Of a DNA stretch of 23,122 bases, positions 1 to 10,448 are shown piece by piece. The DNA is from Stereocaulon alpinum. Lineage: Eukaryota; Ascomycota; Lecanoromycetes; Lecanorales; Stereocaulaceae. The notes beneath the pieces are model-generated. The model saw nothing but the letters and a program-made list of their open reading frames with translations. It ran no database searches and was not told where the DNA came from. The stretch covers positions 1-23,122 of the forward strand of contig JAEUBA010000216.1 of assembly GCA_018257865.1 (NCBI GenBank), read 5' to 3'. Positions within the stretch are counted from its first letter, which is position 1; each line of letters starts with the position of its first letter. The position numbers were made by a program, and so were the translations under genes.

Positions 1-194
1 TTAGTTAATAGACTCTAAGCTAATTCGATATTAATTAAAATAATATAATAATAATACGCTAAAGAAGCCTCCCCTTTTTAAAAAACTTCGCCTCCTTCCC
101 TAAGGACCTCGCCCGTCTAGCTACCTATAGCTAGTTATATTATTATAGATAATACTCCTTAATAACCTTATACCACCTCGTTACTAGCGAAGAC

Positions 195-655
195 CCTTAT
201 ATATATTAGATAGATAATAAAAATCTTCTAATAATAGCTAAGATAAAGGTAGAACGAGCGGTAGCTACTAGAAAAGCCTAGGAGACTAAAGTAAATAAGC
301 GAAAGGTACGCTTTAAACTAAGTAACTTATTCTAAGTATTAATATATTAGTAGATTAAGGCTATTAAAGAAAAGTAGCTAGGGCCTAAGAGAAGTATTAA
401 AGAGAGTAATAGAGTAGTAAAGCTTAGGAAATATTAAAGATATAATAGTAACCTTAATAAGGATACCTCTAAATAAATATATAAAAAAGAGGTCTCTTTA
501 AAGATAACTAGTATTAATAATATTAATATACTCTCTAATAACCCTATAACTAGCCCTACGAAGAAACTAGTACCTGCTATTATTATAGGCGTATAACTTT
601 CCTCTACTCCTATATTCAGTCCGTTAGATAACTTTATATTTAGGAGACGGAAAAG
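195..655 (+). pseudogene. Decayed basic reading frame, possible transposase tail
   Basis: One plus-strand frame reads with only RIP-type stops (TAG/TAA from CAG/CAA) and gives a Lys/Arg/Asn-rich polypeptide. A patch near 285-320 reads like KVNKRKVRFKLSNLF, and the frame ends in a basic RRRKR stretch near 635-655. A short basic tail of the KRRKV type followed by an FA/NIE-like stretch is known at the C-terminus of Fot1/Pogo-type fungal DDE transposases, so this could be the tail of such a gene whose catalytic part lies left of the window. That is weak, because no catalytic motif is visible. Another frame over 60-330 is about as readable, so the frame choice is uncertain. Confidence 0.22.
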
Positions 656-719
656 ATAGGCTTTTATATAATAAATTAGACCTCCGTTATAAGTATAATT
701 AGTATATAATAATAGATAT

Positions 720-3300
720 AACCTATTAACTATATAGCGTAAACCGACGCGGCCGTTAATATCTAGGATTAATACTATATTATAAAGTGATATGAGTATT
801 ACCTAAAAGAAGACCGTAAGTTGCCTATTAATATTACGCGTATATTTAATACGCTAATATAGAAAGAAGGAAATAATATAGAACTATACTATAAAATAAG
901 GTCCTTAGGGGAATATTAATACTAGGAACTACTAACGCAGCTTAGTAAATAATAAATTAGAGACGTATATTTATTAAATATAGCTAAAACAGCTGATAGT
1001 ATAGGGATAATAACACCGAATATCTTTATATATAGAGTAGAATAGCCAGCGTGCTAGACAATCTACCTAAATACCCTAATAGATAATAACCAATAGGTTT
1101 AAATATACTAGTAGGAAATATCAAAAATCGAGAGAGAATATAATTAGCAGACGGAAGGATAGATTAATAGTATATATACCTTAGTATATAGGTCTTATAC
1201 TAACTAATTATTATAGTCGGTATAATATAAGTAGCGATAGCTAACCCGCACTGTACTACCTATATAGCGTAAGCGGCCGAATTCTAGTACTACGACTACG
1301 GGATAATTATCTAATCCTAACGATTAAGTTCCGTTATCTAAAAGGATATAGCCTAGACTATTATCGACTTCGTTACCTATACCTATATATATATCTAATA
1401 TTAAACCTAAAGATAAATATGAGGAGGCGGCTATAGAGGAGGCGGTAGGACCTATTACTTAGGGTAGTTCTAGGCGTCGCTAAGCGTAAAGATACTATTC
1501 CTTATAGGAATATTAATATATCTTCTATATAACGAAGCCTATATTTATCTTTAAGATTATAAGCGGTAATAATACTAATAGCCTATTACTATAGCTAGAA
1601 TAAGACCTAGTAGCTCTGAGTAACCTTATAATAAGAATATAGAGAGAATAGAAGGCTAAGCTCTAAAGGACGAAGGGGCCTTAAGTTATTAGTAATCTAG
1701 ATACCTTTAGTAATATACTAACTCCTAAAGAAGCTTATAAGGTTAATACTCCTAAACCCCTACCTATTTATCTAATACTATATATTAGCTAACATTTTCG
1801 CAGCTTCTAGATAGCCTAAGCGAATTTAGAAGTTTTATAATAAGGAGAATAAGATTAACTATTAAAATAGTAGTAGAATAGCTATACTAAATAATCGAGG
1901 ACTAGAAGAATATTATATCGAACCTACTATTTAATATATAATTTACTTTCGTAGATCTAGAGAAAGGTATAAGTATTCTTCTTTTTTAAATAAGAACGAA
2001 ATATATAGCTGATAGGTTTAAGATAAGGGTCGTTTTTTAGTACCGGTAATTACAATAAGTCTATATCGCGTTTTCTTTTTCAGCGTAATAAGCGGTATTA
2101 GACTTAGGTATAAGAGTACGGATCTATAGAAACCTTTACCCGCTAGTACTATTATTTTCGTTATAATAGCGCTTTATTATATATTCGAAGAATACGAATA
2201 TAGCTCCTATAGGATTAAGAGATAGGACGGTATATTAGTTAGTAGTAAGTTAACCTAATACTTAAAGAATAACCTATAAGCTAATAAAACCTTAAGCTAT
2301 ATACGAATATATAAGAAACGTATAGTATAATATAGGTAATTTTAGAAGGCGGATAATTATAGGAATACTTTATTATCGAATAATAGACTACTACTATATA
2401 AATAGGTAGGGTAAGAACCGTCGACTACTAGTTACTAATACGTTTAAGAATTCCCTAGAAAATCTAAAGAATTAACCGGACTTTTAGAGCGTTCTAGAGG
2501 AGTTAGGAATAGATAATACTAGTGCGATAGGCTAAAAAAAAGAGTATAGAAGAGATAAAGAATATATAGTATATATAAGATATAATTATAGGTATATATT
2601 ATTAGCTAATACTAAAATTAAGACTAAAGAACTATTTAATAATAGGTGTCTTAACGAGACTAATTTAGAGTCTGGAAATAATAATAGTTTTTTAGCTTCC
2701 CTTACCTACAGTTATAACTTAACGGATATAATAGAAATCCGGGTATTTTTAATATAGGACTTTGAGCGTATATATAAGGAGGCCGGCCTACGAGTAAGTA
2801 AGGAGCTTTAGGAAGAGAATCGTATTATAGATATAGAAGAGTAGAGTAAGTTAGTAGAAAGGTAGATTATAGATAATAAAATAGTATATTTAAATATTAC
2901 TTTAATAGGAGAAGAACTTAAGGAGTAGGCTACTAAGGATACTGCGGAGGGGATAGAGGATAGATTAATAGAGTATAAAGCTTAGGCGGGAGGAAGCCTA
3001 ACGGAATTAAGCTGTTAGCAATCGAATATATAGCTATTAAATATATAATATGAAAGTAATTGTCGTATAGCTCAGATAATACTACCTACGGGTCTAATCT
3101 AGATATCCGACTTAAATATACCTACTATAGCGGAGGATATATCTAAACTATCTAACTCGAATAAACCTACTATAGCGGAGGATATATCTGAACTATCTAA
3201 CTCGAATAAACCTACTATAGCGGAGGATATATCTAAACTATCTAACTCAGACAACTTCCCTATTACTAATATTATTAATATACTAGCTGAGCGTATATAA
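720..3300 (+). pseudogene. Long decayed ORF of unknown function
   Basis: A frame starting near 720 stays coherent to about 1800. A second plus-strand frame then runs from about 1795 to 3300 with interruptions almost only at TAG/TAA. The first part begins with a folded-looking segment (near 790-840, YEYYLKEDRKLPIN). A Ser/Thr/Pro/Gln-rich, probably disordered stretch follows (about 1080-1780), with an acidic patch EEAAIEEAVG near 1422. The second part starts with a helix-like segment (1800-1900), continues with a basic region (2340-2640), and ends in an acidic Glu-rich region with the 15-residue repeats. The frame change near 1800 could be an intron or an indel. I recognise no family and no catalytic motif, so no function is assigned. 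Confidence 0.4.
3121..3255 (+). repeat. 45-bp direct tandem repeat, three copies, in frame
   Basis: Three adjacent 45-bp units start at 3121, 3166 and 3211. Each encodes the 15-residue unit PTIAEDISKLSNSNK in the frame of the decayed ORF. The middle copy has a surviving TG where the others have TA, giving Glu instead of Lys, and the third copy diverges at its last bases. The unit length is divisible by three, which fits expansion while the frame was still translated. Confidence 0.93.
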
Positions 3301-3472
3301 TTTATATTCTAGAAGGATTACGCGATTGCTACGTTAGTTTAGTAAAGTAACTATTAATACTAACGTTATAGATACCTAGTATAGTAATTCGAGGTTGCGG
3401 ATACTACTATTATTTACCTTAAGTTGCTAATTTAGCTGATTTCAGGGTTCGTAATTAATATAGGATATAGAC

Positions 3473-3522
3473 CCTGATTTGGCTGGGGCCTACTAATAGC
3501 GCAAAACTAGCTGTGAGGCTAA
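3473..3522. other. Low-RIP island at the element junction
   Basis: Within about 50 bases there are several intact CA/TG dinucleotides (CTGATTTGGCTGGGG, GCGCAAAACT, CTGTGAGG), in sharp contrast to the flanks. It lies where LINE endonuclease translation ends and the unassigned element begins. It could be the terminus of the left element, since short non-coding ends are sometimes less mutated, or a patch of unique sequence between elements. No matching inverted copy is visible within the window. Confidence 0.5.
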
Positions 3523-3529
3523 TAATATA

Positions 3530-4476
3530 ATCTTTTAGGAAAGCGCGATATTCTATTACCTTTTATAGTATAGCTATAAGCCTATTAATATACTAGTCGA
3601 TTATATCTTTAGAGTCTACTAAGTACCGGCTTATTACTTTATTTAGGATCTTTATATATTTCTAGATTTCCTCCTTAATTACCTTCGCCTCTATCCTTTT
3701 CTAAGCCTTCTTTTAGCGTACTAGGCGTTCGCTCTATATCTATTCTAGCTTTATAATAATTAGTATATAGTCTAATCCTATATTAAGGTCGTTCCTTACC
3801 CTATACTTTACTATTATATTATACGCGCCTTTAGTTAGGAATATAAGGTCGATAGTACTCTCTAAGCCCCTATTCTACTATATAACTACCTTCTCTAGTA
3901 GTCTTAGAACTATACCTCTCTCTCCTACTACCTCTAGTAGCTTATCTACTATAGCGTAGTATATTATTCGTCCTAGGTTATTTTAGTACGGGTGGTATAG
4001 GTTAAAGTCTCCTATAACTATATATTTACCCTCGTTCCCTAGCGCTTCCTTTAGTTTTAGGATAGTTATTAGATTATCCCTTAACGTATAGCTTACTAGT
4101 AAGGGGTTATAGATATTATATACCTATACCCTCTCCCCTAGTAGCCCTCTAGTATTCTCTATCCCCTCCTTAATATCCTTCTAGGTCCTTATAACCTAGA
4201 TCTATAATAAGTATAAGTCGCCTCCCTAGTATTCTACCCCCTAGTTATTAGGATCTATCCTTTTATTTATATAGAAATATGTCTTAGCCTCTAGGTCCCC
4301 TCTATAGGCTAGGTGGAATCTATTTATACTTATATTATATAAGGTTCTATTTATTAGGTTGCGTACTAGCTCCTAGATCGCTAATACGTCTATATCTTTT
4401 ATATCTTTATTTTTAAGAAGTAGTGCTATTACTATATCCTTCTTCCTCTATATATCTTTCTTACTATAATAGAAAA
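3530..4476 (-). pseudogene. LINE ORF2 relic: apurinic-type endonuclease domain
   Basis: The minus strand reads as a LINE exonuclease-endonuclease-phosphatase domain that would nick target DNA to prime reverse transcription. Near the N-terminus are SKKDI and DVLAI followed by a RIP stop and Glu, matching the family's DVLAIQEPW. Around 4012-3986 the strand reads GDFNLYHPY, the conserved GDFNLHHPxW with its second His now Tyr. Near 3770 the family's SDH appears as LDY, so the catalytic His is also lost. Arg-rich text and an I-E-x-T-like stretch in between fit the domain. The arm starts at the Helitron 5' end and loses similarity near 3530 with no RT. There is an apparent one-base frame offset from the LKILQYN part beyond the Helitron, caused by a small indel or a boundary shift. 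Confidence 0.85.
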
Positions 4477-4900
4477 TCGGCAATTGGGACCCTATAGATC
4501 TCCCGAGCCATTCTAACTAATAGTTTTTAAAAGAATTAAGATACTAAGACTCTATCAACTATTAAAATATCTTTATTTTTTTGTATTATACGCACTTAGA
4601 ACTTTACCTATATAATATTATCTACTTAACTATATATTATAACACTTTTTATACGCTTTCTAATAACGCCGGAATTATCAAAATTAATATAGTTTTGACG
4701 AAGTTTTACTCTAATTAATATTTTCTATACTAGTTCTTCCTATATAGATCTATTTCGCTTAGGGTTTATTATTTTCGATACCTATACTTCTTAGTCCTTT
4801 TTTTATTACTCTATAGATTATTTCTATATATATAGCTAATAATATCCTACTATTAGTAATATCTTAATCTAATCCTACTTATCCTATTATAGATAAGCTA
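4477..4900 (+). other. Helitron 5' non-coding region
   Basis: No readable protein was found here. The first bases, TCGGCAATTGGGACC, form the Helitron 5' terminus, and the stretch to about 4690 keeps several CA/TG dinucleotides and a T-rich run near 4570-4585. It presumably held the promoter and 5' leader of the Rep/helicase gene, but I see no convincing promoter motif left. The switch to coding-like sequence somewhere after 4700-4900 is gradual. Confidence 0.5.
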
Positions 4901-7900
4901 TACCTTACGCGAAAGCTACGGAATTAGAAACGCCCTAACTACGTCCTTAACGAGTCTACTCCTACTAATTTATCCCTACTAACTCTACTACCTCTAAAGA
5001 GGCCTCGTATAGCTCCTACTAAGCGTAGTAATACTATTAATAGTAGGATAAGAGGTAGGATATAACCTAGGGCTAGTAGAAAGACTAGGGCTACCCCTAA
5101 CTAACCTCTATATAAAAATACTGTCCCTTCCCCTAGGAGCCCTTCCCCAGCGATAGCTTAACTATAGATAAGCGCGTAGACAGTCCTTAGTAAACGCGAT
5201 AATAATATAAATAGTAGTAACTAGGGTAGTATAAGAGATAGAGTAGGGAGGAAGTAGAGGGCGGCTTTAAATACTTATAATCTAAATACTATACTAAGGG
5301 ATATAGAGCCTAAGAACTATTTAGGTTAGCTTTTTTAATATCTATCCTATAACTCCTACCTTCGTAGCTATTTAGCGATACAGCGTAATAGCACCCCTAT
5401 TAATCTAAGGTTATAGGTAGTAATCTTATAAAGAGTCCCTCTACTAGCTCCTACTTTAGAAGATATTACTAGGTTAGCGCCTACTAAGTTTATAGATATT
5501 AACTTAATTACTCCCCTACCTAAACTAGTATACTCTAAGCGTACTCTATACTACTACGCCCGCTAGGAACGAACTATAGAAGACTATAGCCTAAACTACC
5601 CCAGTCGCTAGCGTAGCCTATATTAGCTGAGGAATAGGGCTATATTCTAGTTATATAGGGACCTAGCTGCAGCTAAAGACGTAAAGCTCTTTATAATTAA
5701 TAAAGGTTTTTATAATACGTCTAATACCTACCCCTACTATACTACTTAGTCTTAGCCTATAGAATATAGGCCTGATAATTAGTAGCTATACTATAATAAT
5801 AGGAAGAATAATTAGCTACCGCCTAATTAATTATATAAGCTAGAAGAGGTTGATTTATTACCTAATAGACTAGAAAAGGACTGTGAGCTTATAGCGCGTA
5901 AAATAAATAACTTACTCTATAAAATTAAAGATATCCTAGTAGATAGGTACCCTATATACTATAGGACTACTTATAGTAAAGAGTTTATTTAAAATATTAT
6001 TAGCTATAATAATAGCCTCTCCTTTACTAGTAAGGTAGCTAATAATATTAACTTTAATATAGGCCGTACTACGTTCCGAATCTAGGGGTTAGTCTACTAT
6101 TATATAGGGCCTCTTATACCGGATAACTATAAACAGGCGAAGTTTACTTAAATCTATACCTTAGATAGTATATAGGAGTAACTGGATACTTAGTAGTACT
6201 ATTTAGGGGGTATAGATCTAGCTACCCTTACTTAACTATAGCGTATCCTACGTACTATTAATCTATATACTTAAGGTTTTAAGACTTGCTTTAATTATAT
6301 AAAGGAGGATAAGGAAAGATATCTAATTAAGATAATAAGTATATATATTCAGCAGCTTAATCTAAAATATTAAAATAGGGGTATATATAATCGCCCTATA
6401 TCTACTAAGGTCGCCCGTATTATAATTATACCTACTAATAGGAAAAAGGGTCGTATTAAACGTAATATCTATATAGAAACTAAAGAGGGGGGTCTTATAA
6501 TAATCCTAAAGTAGTATCCTTCTTATATAGCTCTATAGTATATCTTACTATTCCTATTTAGCGAGTAGTTATAGTATAATTATATCCTATTAGCCGGTTA
6601 ATAGCTTCCTAGCGATTATCTACTATATATATCGTAGCGTAATTATACCGCTGGTATACTATCTCGCTATAACTTCCAGTTTTCGGAGGATCTAGAGTAA
6701 GAAGATAGTGGTAACGACTTAGAGTAAGAAAACGACCTTAATACTAACGGCGATAATATACCTTAGGGGCGTAGAGGATCTATATAATTAATAAGATATT
6801 AGTTTTATATAAAGTAGATATAGGTAAGTATCTTTTATTACCCTAAGTTAGATTATAATATTTCTAGGTTAGAATATCTTCCTTCTAAATCTAACTATAC
6901 TATAGATCCGTTTACCTTACTTTAGTTATATACTAGATAGGGGGCGTCTTTTTAGTTACTAGGTTACTAATATCTAGGCTTTAATTAAGATAAATAATCT
7001 AAATTAGTATAGGCGAAATTAGTAAACTATCTAAGCTAACTGCTACTTAGGGCTTATAGATAGGCTTAGTACTAACCTTAGTATCTCTCTTAAGGATTTT
7101 AGGTCTAAAGTAACTATACTACCGGCTATAATACTAGGAAGCCTACGATATATAAAGGCGAAGATATAAGACGTAATAATAATTATTCGGAAAAGGGGTA
7201 AACCTAAGTACTTTATTACCTTTATATATAATCCTAAGTAGCCTGATATTCAAAATCTACTAAAGCCTAGCTAGATATAAGAGTACCGTTATAATCTAAC
7301 GGCCTATATATTTAAGTAGAAGCTTAATAAGCTTATATATAACCTCCTTAAGCTCTATATACTTAGTATTAATATTACTTATTACTTTATGATTAAGTTT
7401 TAAAAGCGAGGACTGCTATACGCCTATATTTTATTAATTATATAGGAAGAGGATCGGATTTATACTATTAAAGATATTAATAGCGTCGTCTAAGTATTTA
7501 TATCTAATAAAGGAGCTGATAAGAAGCTCTATAAGTTAGTTCTATAGTATATAGTCTATAATCGCTGTACTAGTAACCCTAATAATATATACTATAGTAA
7601 AGAGAAGAATTATTATAGTAAGAGCTTCCCTAAGGATTTTTATAACTAGACTAAGTTCGCCCCTAATAGGAGCTACCCTTAGTATAAACGTCTATTTACG
7701 GAGCCTCTTAAAAATATAAATATTAATAATAGATAGGTTATTCCGTATAATCCCTATCTATTAAAGAAATACGGTAGCTATATTAATATTAAGATTTATA
7801 GCTCTATTAAGTCGGTTTTCTATCTATATAAATACGTCTATAAGGGCTTAGATTAGGCTGATATTACCCTAACTTAACGTAGTAAGTACTATAATAATAA

Positions 7901-10399
7901 CCCTACTCCTTTAGGGCAGCCTAAGTAATAAGGTAAGGAGGTAGATAAGATTACTAAGTACTATTTAGCTTATTAGATTAGCTCCGCAGAGGCCGTATAG
8001 AAGCTATTATCGTTTAGTATAAGTATAATAAAGCCTTATATAGAGCGCTTATAGATCTATCTACCAAATTAATAATATATCCTATTTAATCCGGGCGAAG
8101 ATAAGGCTATAAATAATACTGCTAAGTAGAAGCTTATAGATAATAAAAAGCTACGTAGAACTACCTTAACTAAGTACTTTAAGATAAATTAGATCGCTAA
8201 GGAAGCCCTTAATTAAGGCTAGCTACTACCTTTTAGGAAGAAGAATAGTAGGCGGCTTATAGTTAAAAAGAACCCGCTAGATTACCTATATACTAACTTT
8301 CTAAAGTATTTTACTTAGATTAAGTAATCTAAGCGGTAGAAGGTTCGTAAAAAAGGCGAAGCCCTTAGGCGTATATACTTTATTAGCCCTAAAAGTAAGG
8401 ATTTATATTATTTATAACTACTCCTATATTATTATAAGGGTACTACGTCTTTTAACGACCTACGTATAATTAACGGCTACGTAATAGAATAGAAAGAAGC
8501 CTATATAGAGCTTAGGCTAACTAAAAATAATAAGTATACTAACGAGATCTTAAATAAGGGTAAGGACTTTTAGGGGGGTTATAGACTATAGAGCCTATTT
8601 ATTATAGTATTACTTAAGCTCTAACTAATAGACGCTCTAGTATTATAGGATAAATATAAAGAGTATATATTATCTAATTATATATATATCTTATAACGGG
8701 AATTTCGGACGCTTTAGATACCGGCTAGTAAAGAGACTATATATACTAAGTAGTATATACTCTACCTTATTAATAGTTAGTTAGAATATATCTTTACTCT
8801 AGAGTATATAGAGGATCTAGCTTAATATAATCTACTAATTCCTACTATTAACTTTAATAGTATAAGCGATATTCCTAATTAGCTCTTACGCGAAGAGATA
8901 TCTTATAATATTAGCCCTAAGGATATTAAGTTCTTATAGAGTAAGCTTAATCCTAATTAAAGCTACGCCGTTAACCGGATTATAGACGCTATTAATATAA
9001 ATACGGATAATAAGTATAGAGCCCCTAGTACCCTATTCTTTCTTAACGGCGCTAGGGGTACTAGTAAGACCTTTATTAAGAATATTATAATAAAGAAAGT
9101 ACGCCTTAAATAAAAAGTAGCTCTAGCTATAGTATCCTTAGGTATAGTAGTAATACTCCTCTAAGGTAGCTATACTACCTACTCCTAATTTAAGATACTA
9201 CTAGATTCGGACGCTACTTCTTTATACGGGATTAAGAAAGGGACGAACCTTACGGAGCTTATAAAGCGAGCTTAGGTAATCTTTTAGGATAAGTCGCCTA
9301 TATAGAGTAGGTATAATATAGAGGCTATAAGCCGAAGCCTTTAAGATATCTATAGTAATAAGGGGGTATAGTTTAGGGGTAAGGTCGTCTACTTCTATAG
9401 TAATTTTTAATAAACCCTACTAGTAGTAGCTAGCGGATTTAGTAGTTAGGTTATTAATACCTATATATAATAAGCTGAGTTCTGGTAGGATACTATATAA
9501 TTAGACCTAACTATTAACGAATAACTTAATAATCCTAATCTTACTGATTCTATACGTACTAATATAAGGGCTTTTGCTATTAATCTTCTTAAGATCGGGA
9601 ACGGGTCTAGTATTTAGAAGAGCTCTACTACTAAGGAAGATATAGTACCTTAGGCTTATAGCTACGTTCCTAAAAACGCTATTAATAAGTTAATTAATAA
9701 GGTATACCTAAACCTATATCGCTTAGGTATAGTAGATAGAGAGTATCTATCTTAAAGAGCTATTCTTGCTATTACGAATAAGGATATTACTAAGATTAAT
9801 AGTAAGCTTATAACGCAGATACCTAGCGAGCTTACTATATACTAAAGCGTTAATTAGGCTATTTCTAAAGAAGATAAAGACCTCTTTCTAACTAAATATT
9901 TTAATATATTTTATAAGGCCTCGCTACCGCCCTATAAGCTCTATATTAAACTAGGTGTTCTAGTTATATTACTTAGAAACCTAAATCCGCTACGGCTTTA
10001 TAATAGGACTTAGCTCCGGGTTATATAGTATAGTAAGTATATCTTTAAAGGCGAGATTATAGGCGGTACGTATAATAGCGAGAAGGTAATACTCTTTAAG
10101 ATACTATTATAGTCTAAGGAAAATAATAAGAGGATCCCTACGCCCTTTATATATAAGTAATATCTAGTCCGCCTAGTATTTATAATAATAATAAATAAGT
10201 CCTAGGGGTAATCTATAAAGTTTGTAGGTATTAACCTATAGTTATAGCCGGCTTTCAGTTATAGTTAGCTCTATATATTGCTTTTATAGGTTACGAAGTA
10301 GGCGAATCTATATATTATTAGGCCGGATAGTTATAAATATACGAATAACCGATTAATAAAGAATATAGTATATACTTAGGTACTATTACCTAATTAATA
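4900..10399 (+). pseudogene. Helitron Rep/PIF1-type helicase relic
   Basis: The protein would nick, unwind and transfer single-stranded Helitron DNA. In order: a variable N-terminus; a Helitron-like N-terminal domain from about 5960 (YNNSLSFTS at 6005, GRTTFRI, YPSYIAL near 6515); the Rep part from 7203 (FITFIYNPK, then PDIQ); the HUH site at 7419-7427, now Tyr-Ala-Tyr; the two-tyrosine motif at 7818-7850 (FYLYKYVYKG, both Tyr kept); and the helicase with Walker A at 9048-9071 (GARGTSKT for GAGGTGKT). The DEAP box reads DKSP near 9285, followed by a FRQTLPV-like segment near 9405 and the C-terminal helicase motifs to about 10340. HUH, Y2 and Walker A share one frame. The N-terminal domain is in another, with small indels between 7170 and 7203. 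Start and stop are approximate because ATG codons are lost. Confidence 0.88.
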
Positions 10400-10416
10400 G
10401 CCTTAGTAAAAATAGT

Positions 10417-10432
10417 AAAAATCTGGATTTTT
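10417..10432 (+). terminator. Helitron 3' terminal hairpin
   Basis: AAAAATC and GATTTTT form a perfect 7-bp stem around a 2-base TG centre (effectively a 4-base loop if the inner pair opens). It ends 11 bases before the CTAG terminus. A short palindrome 10-12 bases before CTRR is the known 3' transposition terminator of Helitrons. Confidence 0.85.
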
Positions 10433-10443
10433 ATAGGTATTCT

Positions 10444-10448
10444 CTAGT
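10444..10448 (+). other. Helitron 3' terminus CTAG and target T
   Basis: CTAG at 10444-10447 is the element end and T at 10448 is the host base. The matching host A is at 4476, before the TC start. LINE reading resumes immediately beyond, on the minus strand, with the end of ORF1 and the LKILQYN start of ORF2. Confidence 0.85.

Larger units (their letters stand above)
1..3530. mobile_element. Unassigned RIP-damaged element, left part cut by window edge
   Basis: This block lies left of the LINE endonuclease relic and shares nothing recognisable with the other elements. It holds two decayed plus-strand frames and an in-frame tandem repeat. It keeps clearly more CA and TG dinucleotides than the rest of the window, for example around 1040-1150, 2640-2770, 3005-3115 and 3420-3520. 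The flanking LINE lacks its reverse transcriptase, which would be expected if this block had inserted into or replaced part of it. I found no terminal repeats or target duplication. The right boundary, about 3470-3530, is inferred only from where LINE-like translation stops. Calling it a mobile element is an inference from context. Confidence 0.35.
4477..10447 (+). mobile_element. Autonomous-type Helitron (rolling-circle transposon), dead
   Basis: The element has the structural marks of a Helitron. It starts with TC at 4477 directly after an A. A 16-base hairpin lies at 10417-10432, followed 11 bases later by CTAG (10444-10447) and a T. Helitrons insert between A and T without target duplication, as seen here. 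The body encodes a Rep/helicase protein on the same strand. It is inserted in the first codons of the LINE ORF2, so it is younger than that LINE. Total length is 5971 bp. The body is RIP-saturated, while the first 200 bases keep several CA/TG. Confidence 0.88.

Noticed and set aside
1..3300. Starship captain (DUF3435 tyrosine recombinase) as identity of the left element
   Set aside because: I looked for the conserved Arg-His-Arg-Tyr recombinase context and the typical C-terminal zinc-finger text and saw neither.
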